From Lentinula raphanica (lineage: Eukaryota > Basidiomycota > Agaricomycetes > Agaricales > Omphalotaceae), in assembly GCA_027919835.1 (NCBI GenBank), contig JANVFP010000008.1:1054001-1118000 (forward strand): DNA of 64,000 nucleotides, read 5' to 3'. Within the stretch, counting starts at the first letter, position 1. Each line of letters begins with the position of its first letter. The translations under genes and the position numbers were made by a program. The notes under the pieces are model-generated. The model was not told the DNA's origin. It saw only the letters and a list, made by a program, of their open reading frames with translations, and did no database searches. Positions 1 through 9,538 of this stretch are shown one piece after another.

Positions 1-53
1 CTTTGGGCATTGAATGGATAAAGTACACGATCGAGAAAGGACTTGATCGAATA

Positions 54-90
54 CGAGCGTTAAACTACTGACCTCAGTAGCTTACATAAC
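54..90 (+). promoter_or_regulatory. Palindromic upstream motif, copy 1
   Basis: The motif lies 59 bp before the start codon of the decayed DUF6532 gene. Its core CTACTGACCTCAGTAG is a perfect 7+2+7 inverted repeat, flanked by GAGCGTTAAA on one side and CTTACATAAC on the other. The same block precedes the DUF6532 genes starting at 9409 and 29247 and the DUF6698-like gene starting at 48996. Its function is inferred (promoter or binding site). Confidence 0.6.
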
Positions 91-148
91 TTATTACTTG
101 AAGACTTAAGCGCTCATCGACTCTTCCTCTTACAGACTTACTATCACC

Positions 149-1569
149 ATGCCATCTCAAAAACGAACCAGCAAGAAGCTCAAGCCATCTCAAACTGTGC
201 AAAAGAAGGCTCGAATGTCTTCGCAAGATCATTCTCAACCCCAAAAACCCAAGCCTCCAGTAATTATACGCTCCGACACCGAAAGCTCAAGTAAATCCTC
301 AAGCGACTAGGAATCTTCAGAATCCTCTAGTAGCGAGAGCGACTCAAACAGTATCCTCATCTGATACTCTACCTAGCTCCAGCGCTGCACCTAATGAAGA
401 AGCACCACCGCCAAAGAGGAAAAGTACAGTGCGGGTCATCCGATCAAGGTATGTATTGTAATCTCTTATCTCCTCAATTCCTGACTGTTCTTTTTACAGA
501 ACGCGACACATAGATCCTATGGACAAGGTCGGCCGCTGGGCCATTTGCTCTATCGATGCCTTTCTCAATGTACAGGCCATTGAGGCGACCAAGCTTGAGT
601 CACTCGAGAATGATTTTGAGTATGTATCCATTATTTTACATCACTGTTTCTAATTCTTCTAGGCCGGATGATGCGGACAAACTGTTCCTCAAAGCTTGGG
701 ACCAGCTTGTAGCTGTGGCACCAGTAATTGAAAAGCTGTTGAAGAAGGCGCATACGGAGAAGGGCCAGCTTAAGTATGCTGATCCTCTTAACAAAGTGAG
801 TACTACTTCTCTATGCATAAAATCTTCACTGAATAAGTCTAGATATCTCGAAGTATTCTGAGACAGTACCACACGAGTGTCATCCGTCGGGAGATAATTG
901 ACTTTATTTCATTTGATGATGAACCACTTGCCAAACACCCGAAATCTCTTCGTGGCATTAACCACCCAGCAACTCTTCGTCTTATCATTCCTCACCGCTA
1001 TCGTGATAAGGTTGATGATCTCGAGTGAGCATACATTCTATTACTGTGCATATATCTTCTTATCCCATTATAGGTCTGTCCAAAAGCTTCAGAACGGTAG
1101 CATCACTATCCGAGCGACTGATCGGCCGGCGTTCCTCTACAACGAAGAGCAAGTCAATGACGACAACATTGAAGATGGTCTATTTACAGGTCCTATCGTA
1201 TTGCAGGTATGTTGTCACTTCGTCCTGTTGCTGCTTTCTATCTGAGTTCTACAGGTGTTCTATGCAATTTTCCTTGGTCTCGGCTCTGCTACATACAACT
1301 GGCGAATATCGGAAGAATTCAATCGCAGCACGGCATGAGAAAGGTAACCAGGAGAAACATCGCATATGTACAGGTACGTTTCATTACTCTTTTTGTTCAT
1401 GAACTGATATTTGCATTAGAACCGCTTTGCACTTTCAGCGGTTGAGAAATGGAACATACCGGACGGTCATTCTGACTATCAAGTTTTCTACAATGAGATC
1501 GTCGATTTCTTTGAGGAATACCCTGAAGACAAACAGTCGGTTCTGACCTTGAATTTCTGGAACAAGTAA
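149..1569 (+). pseudogene. DUF6532 family gene, decayed (copy 1)
   Basis: The product family is of unknown function; DUF6532 is a domain widespread in Agaricomycetes. The N-terminus is a Lys/Ser-rich low-complexity region (MPSQKRTSKKLK...). The domain follows, with recognisable blocks DGLFTGPIVLQVF near 1160-1260 and FYNEIVDFFEEYPED near 1480-1530, ending WNK-stop. Six short introns are shared with the intact paralogue at 7970-9409. Relative to that gene this copy has an in-frame TAG at 307-309, a 1-bp insertion near 350 and uncompensated indels near 1290-1370. Copy B (29247-30667) shares all the indels but not the TAG, so decay began before the duplication. A Plavaka transposase start (reverse complement of ATGCCCAAAG) occupies bases 1-10. 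Confidence 0.8.
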
Positions 1570-2329
1570 CAGCGCTTGTTTCTGATTCGCTTCCAGGGAA
1601 GTTTTTGGACGTAAAGATGGTTTAGCCTCTCGCTGCCTCTCGCTGGTCGTATCCGTGTCGGAGATAGTGTTCCAAGATGGTGAGAAGATTTTCTCCTTCA
1701 TCTGACAAGTATCGAAGAAGATATAGCCTGATATAGCTTTTTGAATGCCGCAAGGGTTTAGCTGGCCTGAAGACTGCCGATGCCAACACATCAGACCTAC
1801 TACTACTGATACTCATTGTATCCCCCTCCGCTTTCATCCCCCTGCAGTCTACCTTCCTCTTTGGCCGGGTTGAGATCGCTGCAGACGGGGCTGTTAGTGC
1901 CGGCTGTTCCTATTTGGGACCCCACCAGTGTGGTGGAGCCGTGTTTATTCTACATTTTCTTAGTTTGTGTTTTCATTCGTGGTCTCTGTATTCAATGCTC
2001 TCTTTATTGCTTTCATGTGTGCTCTCGTCTGCGTATTGCGTTATGTATATCATTGCTTGTTGTGTGATTAATCAAATGATATGCTATTTGTCAATCGATT
2101 ATAGTGATTAAATCCAATGTGAACGGTACATTAGATATAGGCAGTACAATGTGAAGCACAACACCCCTTGCACTTCCTTGTAAGGTTGTAAGGAAAGACC
2201 GCCTCGCGAGGATGCTCGAACCTTGTGGCTACCACGAGGATTTCTCGCGCGCGAGGCTCTTGGCAGCGCGAGGGACTGAGCCTTACAATGCGTTACAATT
2301 CACCGTAACCCGTTACATTTTCTGGTCGG
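1570..2329. other. No gene recognised
   Basis: After the DUF6532 stop codon, homology to the other DUF6532 copy (minus strand) ends near 1612. The rest, up to the WD40 remnant, holds only short incoherent reading frames. A GC-rich patch near 2195-2270 contains the self-complementary tracts CCTCGCGAGG and CTCGCGCGCGAG. I see nothing else. Confidence 0.5.
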
Positions 2330-3345
2330 TTTTGCTGATTCGGACAACGATAGAACGGGTAAGTACAACAGATATAAATTTGACAAGTCAAGACACACTT
2401 CGTCAGCGCTGCCTGTTATCAAAAGGTCTTCATCTGCGGGAACGAAAGCGAATTTCTCGATTGTGAGCTTGTATTTTGGTGACTGGACCGCCAGGAGACC
2501 TCAAATCCCATCTTTGATCACAACACTGTTAGCGACCCAATGTCTAGAAGATCCCATTCGCGGACCGCATAGGCATCTTATCGTCTCCAACACTTGCGAA
2601 AAGATGATCCTTCTTCGGGTGCCAATCGACATCATTGACTACCGAAGTATGTCCTCTGAACATCGTTGTCGGTGGGATGGCGGTGTTTTCCTTGCTGTAA
2701 GCTTGGACATCCCTATCCACCGAGAGAGCCTTTCAGCGAACAGAAGCAGAACACCGTTCTATAAACATACTAGTAGCATACAGTCATATCCTTCGACGCG
2801 CCTAATATATGTCCTGCCTGGTAGGGATCCCAGGCCAAGACATACCTTGAAACACGAAACATGTTGAAAATCAAAAACAGGACTCACGGTGAAGCACACT
2901 CACTATTCTTTGGTGTGCATAACTGAACGAATATCCGGCTTCGACACCCCATCCGGCTCAGATACCATCGTATGCTTCGTCCCATCAAACACTGATACTT
3001 CTCCCGTCACCGCTTGAGTGGCCAGCAGATCAAGATTCTGAGGCATGTAACGCGCACGGTTGACTCCTCCCGGATGGGTGATCGATCTTCTGAGCTATCC
3101 GCATCCGAGTCGAGGGCGGAATGGTATAACCACCTAGCTCTCCACGATGGTCATGGTAGTATTCGTGATAGAAAATGTCAGAGTGAGGAGCGATATCGCG
3201 GTCGGGGATGGAGACGGTGTAGAGACGGTGACGATTTGGAGATATTCTTGAGCTTGACCGGACGTGTGCGTGCCCAGGAGGAGACTATGAATGGTGTAGT
3301 CTTCTCCGGAAGGTTGAGCTAGGCATAAATCTCGGAAAACATTTG
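2330..3345 (-). pseudogene. Msi1/Hat2 (RBBP4)-type WD40 gene, decayed copy A
   Basis: Reading the minus strand gives, in the correct order, hallmark segments of the RbAp46/48-Msi1-Hat2 histone-binding WD40 family: HSLLLGTHTSGQAQEYLQI (about 3300-3240), RGELGGY, NRARYMPQNLDLLATQ (about 3050-3000), LAWDPYQAGHILGASKDMTV (about 2840-2780), FRGHTSVVNDVDWHPKKDHL (about 2670-2610) and ITGSADE (about 2430). These proteins bind histone H4 in chromatin-assembly and acetyltransferase complexes. The segments lie in different frames. An 11-bp tandem duplication (ACCGTCTCTAC, near 3210-3230) breaks the frame after the first block, another frameshift lies near 2450, and both protein ends are missing. It is therefore a remnant. 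Longer plus-strand reading frames over this stretch are shadows. Confidence 0.75.
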
Positions 3346-3874
3346 ATTAGAAAAACTTTGCTGACGTTTCTTTGTCCGGGAACAACTGGCAAATTAAACT
3401 TGGCCAGTCCAGTGCATGCAAAGTGCATGAGTGATGACTCCAAAATCATGTAGATATCTAGTATGTTTTCTTCCTGAAAAAATATGGGGGTTTTGTCTAC
3501 GTAAGGAGCGACGCGTACGAACCAAAATTATTTGAAGAATGAGATGTCAATTGATCTATCAAAAATCACTTAGTGTATCAGTTGATCTTCCTCCTTGACA
3601 GCATGAGCTAGCATGAGGCGCGATCGCCAATGTTGACGAACCCTTTCTCACGATTAGCGCACAAGCGCTTATTGCTCTCAAATGCTATACGGATGAACGA
3701 TTGTACTTATACCACTGTGAGCTATCTACGCCCAGATTATCTGACTATGCATTGGTACTATCACTGTCGTTTTGCATTTTGCATCAATCACAATCAACCC
3801 AATTGACAAAGGAGTGTATTCGGTTGCTTCGGTCAAGCGCGACAATGACTCATTGTACATGTCACCCTGTGACC
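3346..3874. other. Upstream region of RPA1, no gene recognised
   Basis: AT-rich sequence between the WD40 remnant and the RPA1 promoter. The two duplicated copies differ here by a 10-bp tandem duplication (GCTAGCATGA near 3604) found only in copy A. No coherent coding signal is seen. Confidence 0.5.
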
Positions 3875-3880
3875 TATAAA
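3875..3880 (+). promoter_or_regulatory. TATA box of RPA1 (copy A)
   Basis: TATAAA lies 50 bp upstream of the RPA1 start codon at 3930, a plausible distance for a fungal core promoter. It is preserved at 32963-32968 in copy B. Confidence 0.45.
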
Positions 3881-3929
3881 CAGAACGGCGAACGCGCTTG
3901 GTCACAAATTCTTTTTACTCCAAACCACG

Positions 3930-6229
3930 ATGAGCTTTCAACTCGACACGGGCATTTGCCAACAAATTAACAGCCCTACCTTCAACGACGATGAACTTCG
4001 TGATCGTTCTCTTACGCTTCAAGTGGTATCCTTGAAAAAAGTTGGTAAACACCAGGAGGATACGCATCTTCCCTCTGATCGTTACCGTATCGTTTTGTCG
4101 GACGGCGCGCATTTACTACAAGCCGTATTAGCGACTCAGCTCAATGATATGGTGGTAGAAGGAAATCTCAAGAAATACACCGTAGTTTGTGTAGAGAGGC
4201 TGTCTTGTAGTTATATGCAAGGAAGGCGGTTAGCGACGCGTCATTTCAGTCGTGGTTAAGTCACTCAATTTGTAATACAGTCTGGTGATTGTCGTGCGCC
4301 TACGAATCCTTGGACAAGAGAATGAGAAGATTGGTGAACCAGTTCTTGTAGAAACAAATGCAAATTCGGAAGCTCCGACTCCTGCGGTCGAAACCCCTCT
4401 TCGGCGACAGCCTTCTGCTCAATCCACTTCCATCACCAATATTCCAGCACTATCTGTCTGTCCTCCTCCCCAGAGGGGCAACTGGCTTCCTATCGAGGGT
4501 CTTGGTCCTTATCAAAACTATTGGACGATCAAAGCAAGAATTACTCAAAAGTCAGAACTCAAATCGTATTCGAATGCCCGCGGGGAAGGCAAGGTATTTA
4601 ACGTGACTTTTATGGATGAAACGGGTGAAATCAGAGCCACCGCGTTCAACGCTATCGCCGACAACCTTTACCCCAAATTGGAGGAAGGGAAGGTCTACTA
4701 CGTCTCTAAAGGAAAAGTCAACCTCGCGAAGAAAAAATTCTCCAATGTCCAAAATGACTTTGAGATCACTCTAGAGGCTAAATCCGAGATTGAAGAGGTA
4801 TGATTTGCCTATGTGCAACGCTTCTTTATCTGAGCATATCTATTACAGTGTCTGGAAACGTCAAATCTTCCTATGATCAAGTATAGCTTCGTAACCTTGC
4901 AGGAGTTGCAAAAGTTGCCTAAAGACTCTACTTGTGGTACGTACGCCTAATCGTACAGGTATTAAGTGGTCTCATTGCCTAGCAGATGTAATCGCCATCC
5001 TGAATAACTACGGCGATGTTTCTGAGATCACTTCTCGAGCCACTAGTCGCACTGTTAGCATTTCGAATCATTGAGAATGCTCGCGTAATTATCTAACTGC
5101 AACCTCGTCTTTGCAGATGAAGAAGAGAGAATTGACACTGGTCGATCAATCTGGGTTTTCAACAAGGTTGACTCTCTGGGGCAACCAAGCTGAGAATTTC
5201 AGCCCTGATGAACAAAGCCCGGTGATTGCTTTTAAGGGTGTCAAAGTCGGCGATTATGGAGGTCAGTGTGTTGTTTCATCGATAGAGAATCATTTCGGCT
5301 GAATTCTCTTCGCTCTAACAGGACGCTCGCTTGGAATGGTAGCGAGTGCGACCATGACCCAAAATCCAGATATCCCAGAATCGCATGCTCTCCGAGGCTG
5401 GTACGACTCAGCTGGCAGTAAATCGACCTTCCAATCCTATAGTGTCGCAAACGGATTGTTCACTGGATCAAGCGGAGCCGGGTTCAATCGCTCAGCGATC
5501 AAATCCCTCCTCGAAATGGAGCTAGAAGCCAACCGAATTCCCGACTCGGACGAGAAACCGGTCTATTTCTCTACTAGGGCGATGTTGATGTACATCAGAT
5601 GTGAGAACATCGCTTATCCAGCGTGCGAGACCTGTAAGAGGAAGGTTGTTGAGGATGGGGGCTCGTGGAGATGTGATAAGTGCGACAAATTATTGAGTCG
5701 CCCTACTTACAGGTATACCAATGTCTGTTATATTCTCATCCAGTAATGGTCTCCTTTTCACAGGTACATCTTGTCATTCGCTGTTTCTGATCACACAGGT
5801 CAAGCCTGGTTCCAAGGGTTCAACGATGTCGGCAATACACTCTTTGGAAAATCTGCAAATGAAATCATTGAGATCAAGGTAGGTTGAGGTCCAATTGGAC
5901 ATATTATTCATGCGACTGATTGGATTTGTCCAGGACAGCGATGATGCCCAATACAATTTCATTTTGGCGAAGGCCTGCTGCAAGTCGTACAACTTTGTGC
6001 TTCGCGTGAAACGCGACAACTATAATGTTCGTCCGTCGGCAATGACTTGATTCTTCGTCTGACTTCTGATGTCTATTGACGTTAGGGCAACACCCGTATC
6101 AGGTATGGGGTTGTTTGTATCTTGCCATTGAACTACAAGGAAGAATGCGAAGTCCTGCTGAACTTGATGGACACCCCTTGGGGTCAACAGGAATTGAAAA
6201 TGGAGCCGAACGAGATGACGGTGTACTGA
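3930..6229 (+). CDS. RFA1: Replication protein A large subunit (RPA1/RFA1), copy A
   Basis: This is the largest subunit of the eukaryotic ssDNA-binding heterotrimer RPA, needed in replication, repair and recombination in the nucleus. Nine exons (3930-4228, 4281-4797, 4849-4936, 4986-5053, 5117-5261, 5322-5712, 5764-5878, 5934-6026, 6086-6229) join in frame to 619 aa, the normal family length. In order: N-terminal OB fold (about 1-110, with SDRYRIVLSDG and ATQLN), Ser/Pro linker, DBD-A (about 165-270, WTIKARITQKS...), DBD-B (about 285-400, LTLVDQSGFSTRLTLWG) and DBD-C (about 430-615) with a zinc ribbon C474-x2-C477...C490-x2-C493. All splice phases agree and no stop is internal, so the gene looks functional. 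It is duplicated at 33018-35317. Confidence 0.95.
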
Positions 6230-7271
6230 ATACTACAGAACGGTTTCTGTACCATAGTCCTTGTTTATAGTGTGTCTGCCTTATATTTTGTACTCGATAT
6301 TTGAACTCGTTGGTTTTTCGTTGAAATCGAAGTGGAAAGGAAACTGGACTGTCGCGAATGCCTGTCGTGCAAAATCTCAACTGAATAAACAAGAGAACAA
6401 GTTTTGATTGGTTGACTATGCTACATTATGTAGTAAGTACACTACTTATACCTCGTCAACTCGTTTCGAAACTCACCGAAATATGATATTACAAAACAGA
6501 ACTACAGACTGAGAAATGAAGAAAATGTGAGATCACTTCTAGAGTCCATCTGCCCCAGTACTAGTGGATGATTTCGACTTTGAGCTCCCTCAATATGACC
6601 AGGTGACAAAATGATCATGACTCGAATGCCAAATGGTCAAACCAATTCAGATTCTCCACTGTCGTCGAGACTCGAAACCAGTTCTTCATTGCCGTGTAGA
6701 ATGAACGTGAGCACAACTGAGGAGTGTGGGATCTGGTCTGGATGTGTGTGCAGGATCGATGAAGTCTGGGACTCTAGGTTTGCCCATGAAGACGTAGGAG
6801 ACACCAGTGCTTAGAAAGCACATGGGGTCGAAGGCAAGATCCTTGAAGAAATTCAAGGTAACCTCGACCAGCGCTTGGGAAATGCACTGGTTCGACGTGA
6901 AGATCCTGGACGGAACCAAGGTAGCCTTGGAGTCATGATGAGTAAGTGAGTGAGTTGTGTCCCAGAAAGACCAGACGGAAAATTTTACCCAAATGATTCA
7001 TCCGGAGCAGACTCGGCGTCCAAAAGTAGTGAGATGATGAGTGTGCCAGTGACAAAACTGAAAGAGCGAGGGTAGCGGGCTTTGCCGCATGCTGGCCCTA
7101 AATGAATTATGGTGGTAGTGGTGGTGGTGGTGCACGGTGTACAAGGGTGTACATACTACAGAGCGATGTGCGTTTCGGTGCGAAAAGGCCCGACTCGGCT
7201 TACATCGGCTGATTTCGGTATTGACATGTTCGACGTCTGATTTTCTTTTCTCTTCTCCTACTACTAGTACG
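6230..7271. other. Region between RPA1 and transposase fragment
   Basis: No gene is assigned. Around 6394-6510 lies a short dispersed repeat (with GGTTGACTA and CCTCGTCAACTCGTTTCG) that recurs near 58115-58205 and, less well, near 40150-40225. A minus-strand frame at 6686-6919 contains SYVFMGKPRVPDF but matches nothing I recognise. A GGT/GGTGGT run lies at about 7110-7130. Confidence 0.4.
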
Positions 7272-7448
7272 ATGCCCAACTGCTTCTGTCAAAGGTGTAA
7301 AGGAGCACAAGTCTCCTCGAGAACTCTTCGGCCTCATATACCAATGTTTGCACAATGGAAAGCTGCAACCACATGTCAAAACTCGGGTAGCTTGTCTTCT
7401 GACGAAGAGGACGAAAGTGAGGACACAGACAAGGATATTAACTTTTAG
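7272..7448 (+). pseudogene. Tnp2-like transposase N-terminal fragment (copy A)
   Basis: A 59-codon frame begins MPNCFCQRCKG, with a C-x-C-x2-C pattern followed by SSRTLRPH. It resembles the start of large En/Spm (Tnp2-type) transposases common in Agaricomycetes. An acidic stretch (SSDEEDESEDTD) follows and the frame stops; no transposase core comes after it. It is a truncated remnant. The identification rests on a short motif and could be wrong. Confidence 0.4.
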
Positions 7449-7460
7449 TAAGGAGCAGGG

Positions 7461-7673
7461 AGAGTCAGCAGGGGAAGATGATCGAGCTACGAAACGACCT
7501 CGTATTGTAAGTAAACGGCCGCTTCACATCTTTTTTACTGGACTCAGCTAGTCGAATACGCAAGGCTTCATCCGCTCGGGGTTCGCTTCGCTCACCCCTC
7601 GCTCTTTCTCTCACTGAGAGTCAGCAGGGGAAGATGATCGAGCTACGAAACGACCTCGTATTGTAAGTAAACG
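7461..7673 (+). repeat. 57-bp direct repeat pair
   Basis: The segment 7461-7517 (starting AGAGTCAGCAGGGGAAGATG) is repeated almost exactly at 7617-7673. About 100 bp lie between, including a GCTTCGCTC-rich patch. The same pair is present in copy B (36543-36599 and 36699-36755). It could be a small tandem duplication or the footprint of an insertion. Confidence 0.7.
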
Positions 7674-7689
7674 TCGCATTGATTCTGTG

Positions 7690-7906
7690 GTGCTGTCCAT
7701 CTCGGCTACCGCATTGTTTCGCGCTTTGTTGTTGGCTGGAGCCTGGGATCATGATATAGGCCCAGAACCTGCCGATCATCCCTATCTCGTAGCGTTCAGA
7801 AACGGCTTTTTGCTGCCTTGTGGCCCGTGGGGTGTTGGGTGTTGGGTTTCAATCTATCTCAAGTATGTGGCAACAGGTGGCAACCTTCAAGAATCATGAC
7901 CTTTGG
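7690..7906 (+). pseudogene. HECT-like gene fragment, truncated by the duplication edge
   Basis: Matches the exon of the intact HECT-like gene at about 57025-57125: it encodes IGPEPADHPYLVAFRNGFLL and is followed by the start of the next intron. Sequence identity to the intron of copy B continues to 7906, then stops where the transposon-related segment begins. Only one exon is left, so no product is expected. Confidence 0.75.
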
Positions 7907-7969
7907 CCTTTACGTCCAAAAACTTCCCTGGAAGCGAATCAGAAACAAGCGCTGCGACAAATGATGTTC

Positions 7970-9409
7970 TCACTTGTTCCAGAAATTCAGAGTCAGAACC
8001 GACTGTTTGTCTTCAGGGTATTCCTCAAAGAAATCGACGATCTCATTGTAAAAAACTTGATAGTCGAAATGACCATCCGGTACGTTCCATTTCTCGACCG
8101 CTGAAAGTGCAAAGCGGGTCTAATGCAGAGATTAGTTCATGAACGAAAAGAGTAATGAAACGTACCTGTACAGCAGCATATGCGATGTTTCTCCCGGTTA
8201 CCTTTCTCATGCCGTTACGTGCTGCGATTGAATTCTTCCGATATTCGCCAGTTGTGGCAGAGCCGAGACCAAAGAAAATCGCATAGAACACCTGTAGAAC
8301 TCAGATGTAAAGCAGCAACAGGGCAAAGTGACAACATACCTGCAAAATAATGGGACCTGTAAATAGACCATCTTCAATGTTGTTGTCGTTGACTTGCTCT
8401 TCGTTGTAGAGAAACGCCGGCCAATCGGTTGCTTGGATAGTGATGCTACCATTCTGAAGCTTTTTGACAAACCTATAGCAGAATAAGAAGATATATGCAC
8501 AGTAATAGAATGTATGCTCACTCCGGATCATCAACCTTGTCACGATAGCGCTGAGGAATGATAAGACGAAGAGTTGCTGGGTGGTTAATGCCACGAAGAG
8601 ATTTTGGGTGCTTGGCGAGTGGTGGATCATCATCATCGAATGAAATGAAGTCGATTATCTCCCGACGGATGATACTCGTGTGGTACTGTCTCGCGCTCAG
8701 AATACTTCGAGATATCTAGACTTTTTCAGTGAAGAGATTATGCATAGAGAAGTAGTACTCACTTTGTTAAGAGAATCGGCATACTTAAGCTGACCCTTCT
8801 CTGTATGCGCCTTCTTCAACAGCTTTTCAAGGGCTGGTGCCACAGCTACAAGCTGGTCCCAAGCTTTGAGGAACAATTTGTCCGTATCGTCCGGCCTGAA
8901 AGAATTAGAAACGGTGATGTAAAAACATGAATACATACTCAAAATCGTTCTCGAGTGACTCAAGCTTAGTTGCCTCGATGGCCTGTACATTGAGAAAGGC
9001 ATCGATAGAGCAAACAGCCCAGCGGCCGACCTTGTCCATAGGATCTATGCGTCGCTTTCTGTGAAAAAAAACAGTAAGGAATCGAGGAAGGAGAAAATCA
9101 CAACACATACCCTGGACGGATGACCTGCACTGTACCTTTCCTCTTTGGCAGTGGTGCTTCTTCATTAGGTGTAGTGTTGGAGCTAGGTAGAGTATCAGAT
9201 GAGGATTTGTTTGAGTCACTCTCGCTACTGGACGATTCCGAAGATTCCGAGTCGCTTGAGGATTCATCTGAGCTTTCACTGTCAGAGCGTATTATTACTG
9301 GAGGCTTGGGTTTTGGGGGTTGAGTATGATCTTGCGAAGATGTTCGAGCCTTCTTTTGCACAGTTTGAGATGGCTTGAGCTTCTTGCTGGTTCGTTTTTG
9401 AGAGGGCAT
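7970..9409 (-). CDS. DUF6532 domain protein, intact copy
   Basis: The function is unknown. Seven exons read through in frame from the ATG at 9409 to TGA at 7970, about 370 aa. An N-terminal basic, then Ser/Asp-rich low-complexity region (about 1-95) is followed by KVGRWAVCSIDAFLNVQAIE and the DUF6532 domain: ATLRLIIPQRYRD, LFTGPIILQVFYAIFFG, RNIAYAAVQTRFALS and FYNEIVDFFEEYPED near the C-terminus, ending FWNK. No membrane segment or signal peptide is seen. It is divergent from the transposase starting at 9539 and shares a 129-bp intergenic promoter with it. It is the only one of three copies in the window without frameshifts, so it may be the functional one. Confidence 0.85.
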
Positions 9410-9538
9410 GGTGATAGTAAGAGGAAAAGTCGATGAGCGCTTAGTCTTCAAGTAATACGTTATGTAAGCTACTGAGGTCAGTAGTTTAACGCTCGTATTT
9501 GATCAAGTCCTTTCTCGATCGTGTACTTTATCCATTCA
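9410..9538. promoter_or_regulatory. Bidirectional promoter with palindromic motif (9459-9496)
   Basis: Only 129 bp separate the start codons of the DUF6532 gene (minus) and the transposase (plus). The interval contains the motif with core CTACTGAGGTCAGTAG, 50 bp before the DUF6532 start and about 42 bp before the transposase start. Module copies at 1-148 and 29067-29246 keep the motif, the transposase start sequence and the DUF6532 start, while the bases between them vary. That pattern points to selection on the motif. Confidence 0.6.

Larger units (their letters stand above)
1..7906. repeat. Segmental duplication, copy A
   Basis: This stretch is repeated in the same orientation at about 29205-36988. 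Corresponding points keep an offset of 29098 to 29082, so only a few small indels separate the copies: 1 bp near 1853, 1 bp near 3200, about 10 bp near 3604 (a short tandem duplication present only here) and 6 bp near 6647. Substitutions are very rare beyond about position 200, whereas the first 150 bp differ clearly. The right edge, at 7906, falls inside an intron of a HECT-like gene fragment: copy B continues through that intron and copy A switches abruptly to a transposon end. The left edge lies at or beyond the window start. Confidence 0.95.

Noticed and set aside
2212..2867. Plus-strand open frames of 84 and 134 codons
   Set aside because: They overlap minus-strand segments that clearly match the Msi1/Hat2 family in conserved order; the plus frames have no recognisable content.
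3930..6229. RPA1 as a gene carried by a Helitron
   Set aside because: Plant Helitrons can carry RPA-like genes, but no Rep/helicase gene and no Helitron-type ends flank this gene, and it moved with neighbouring DNA as part of a segmental duplication.
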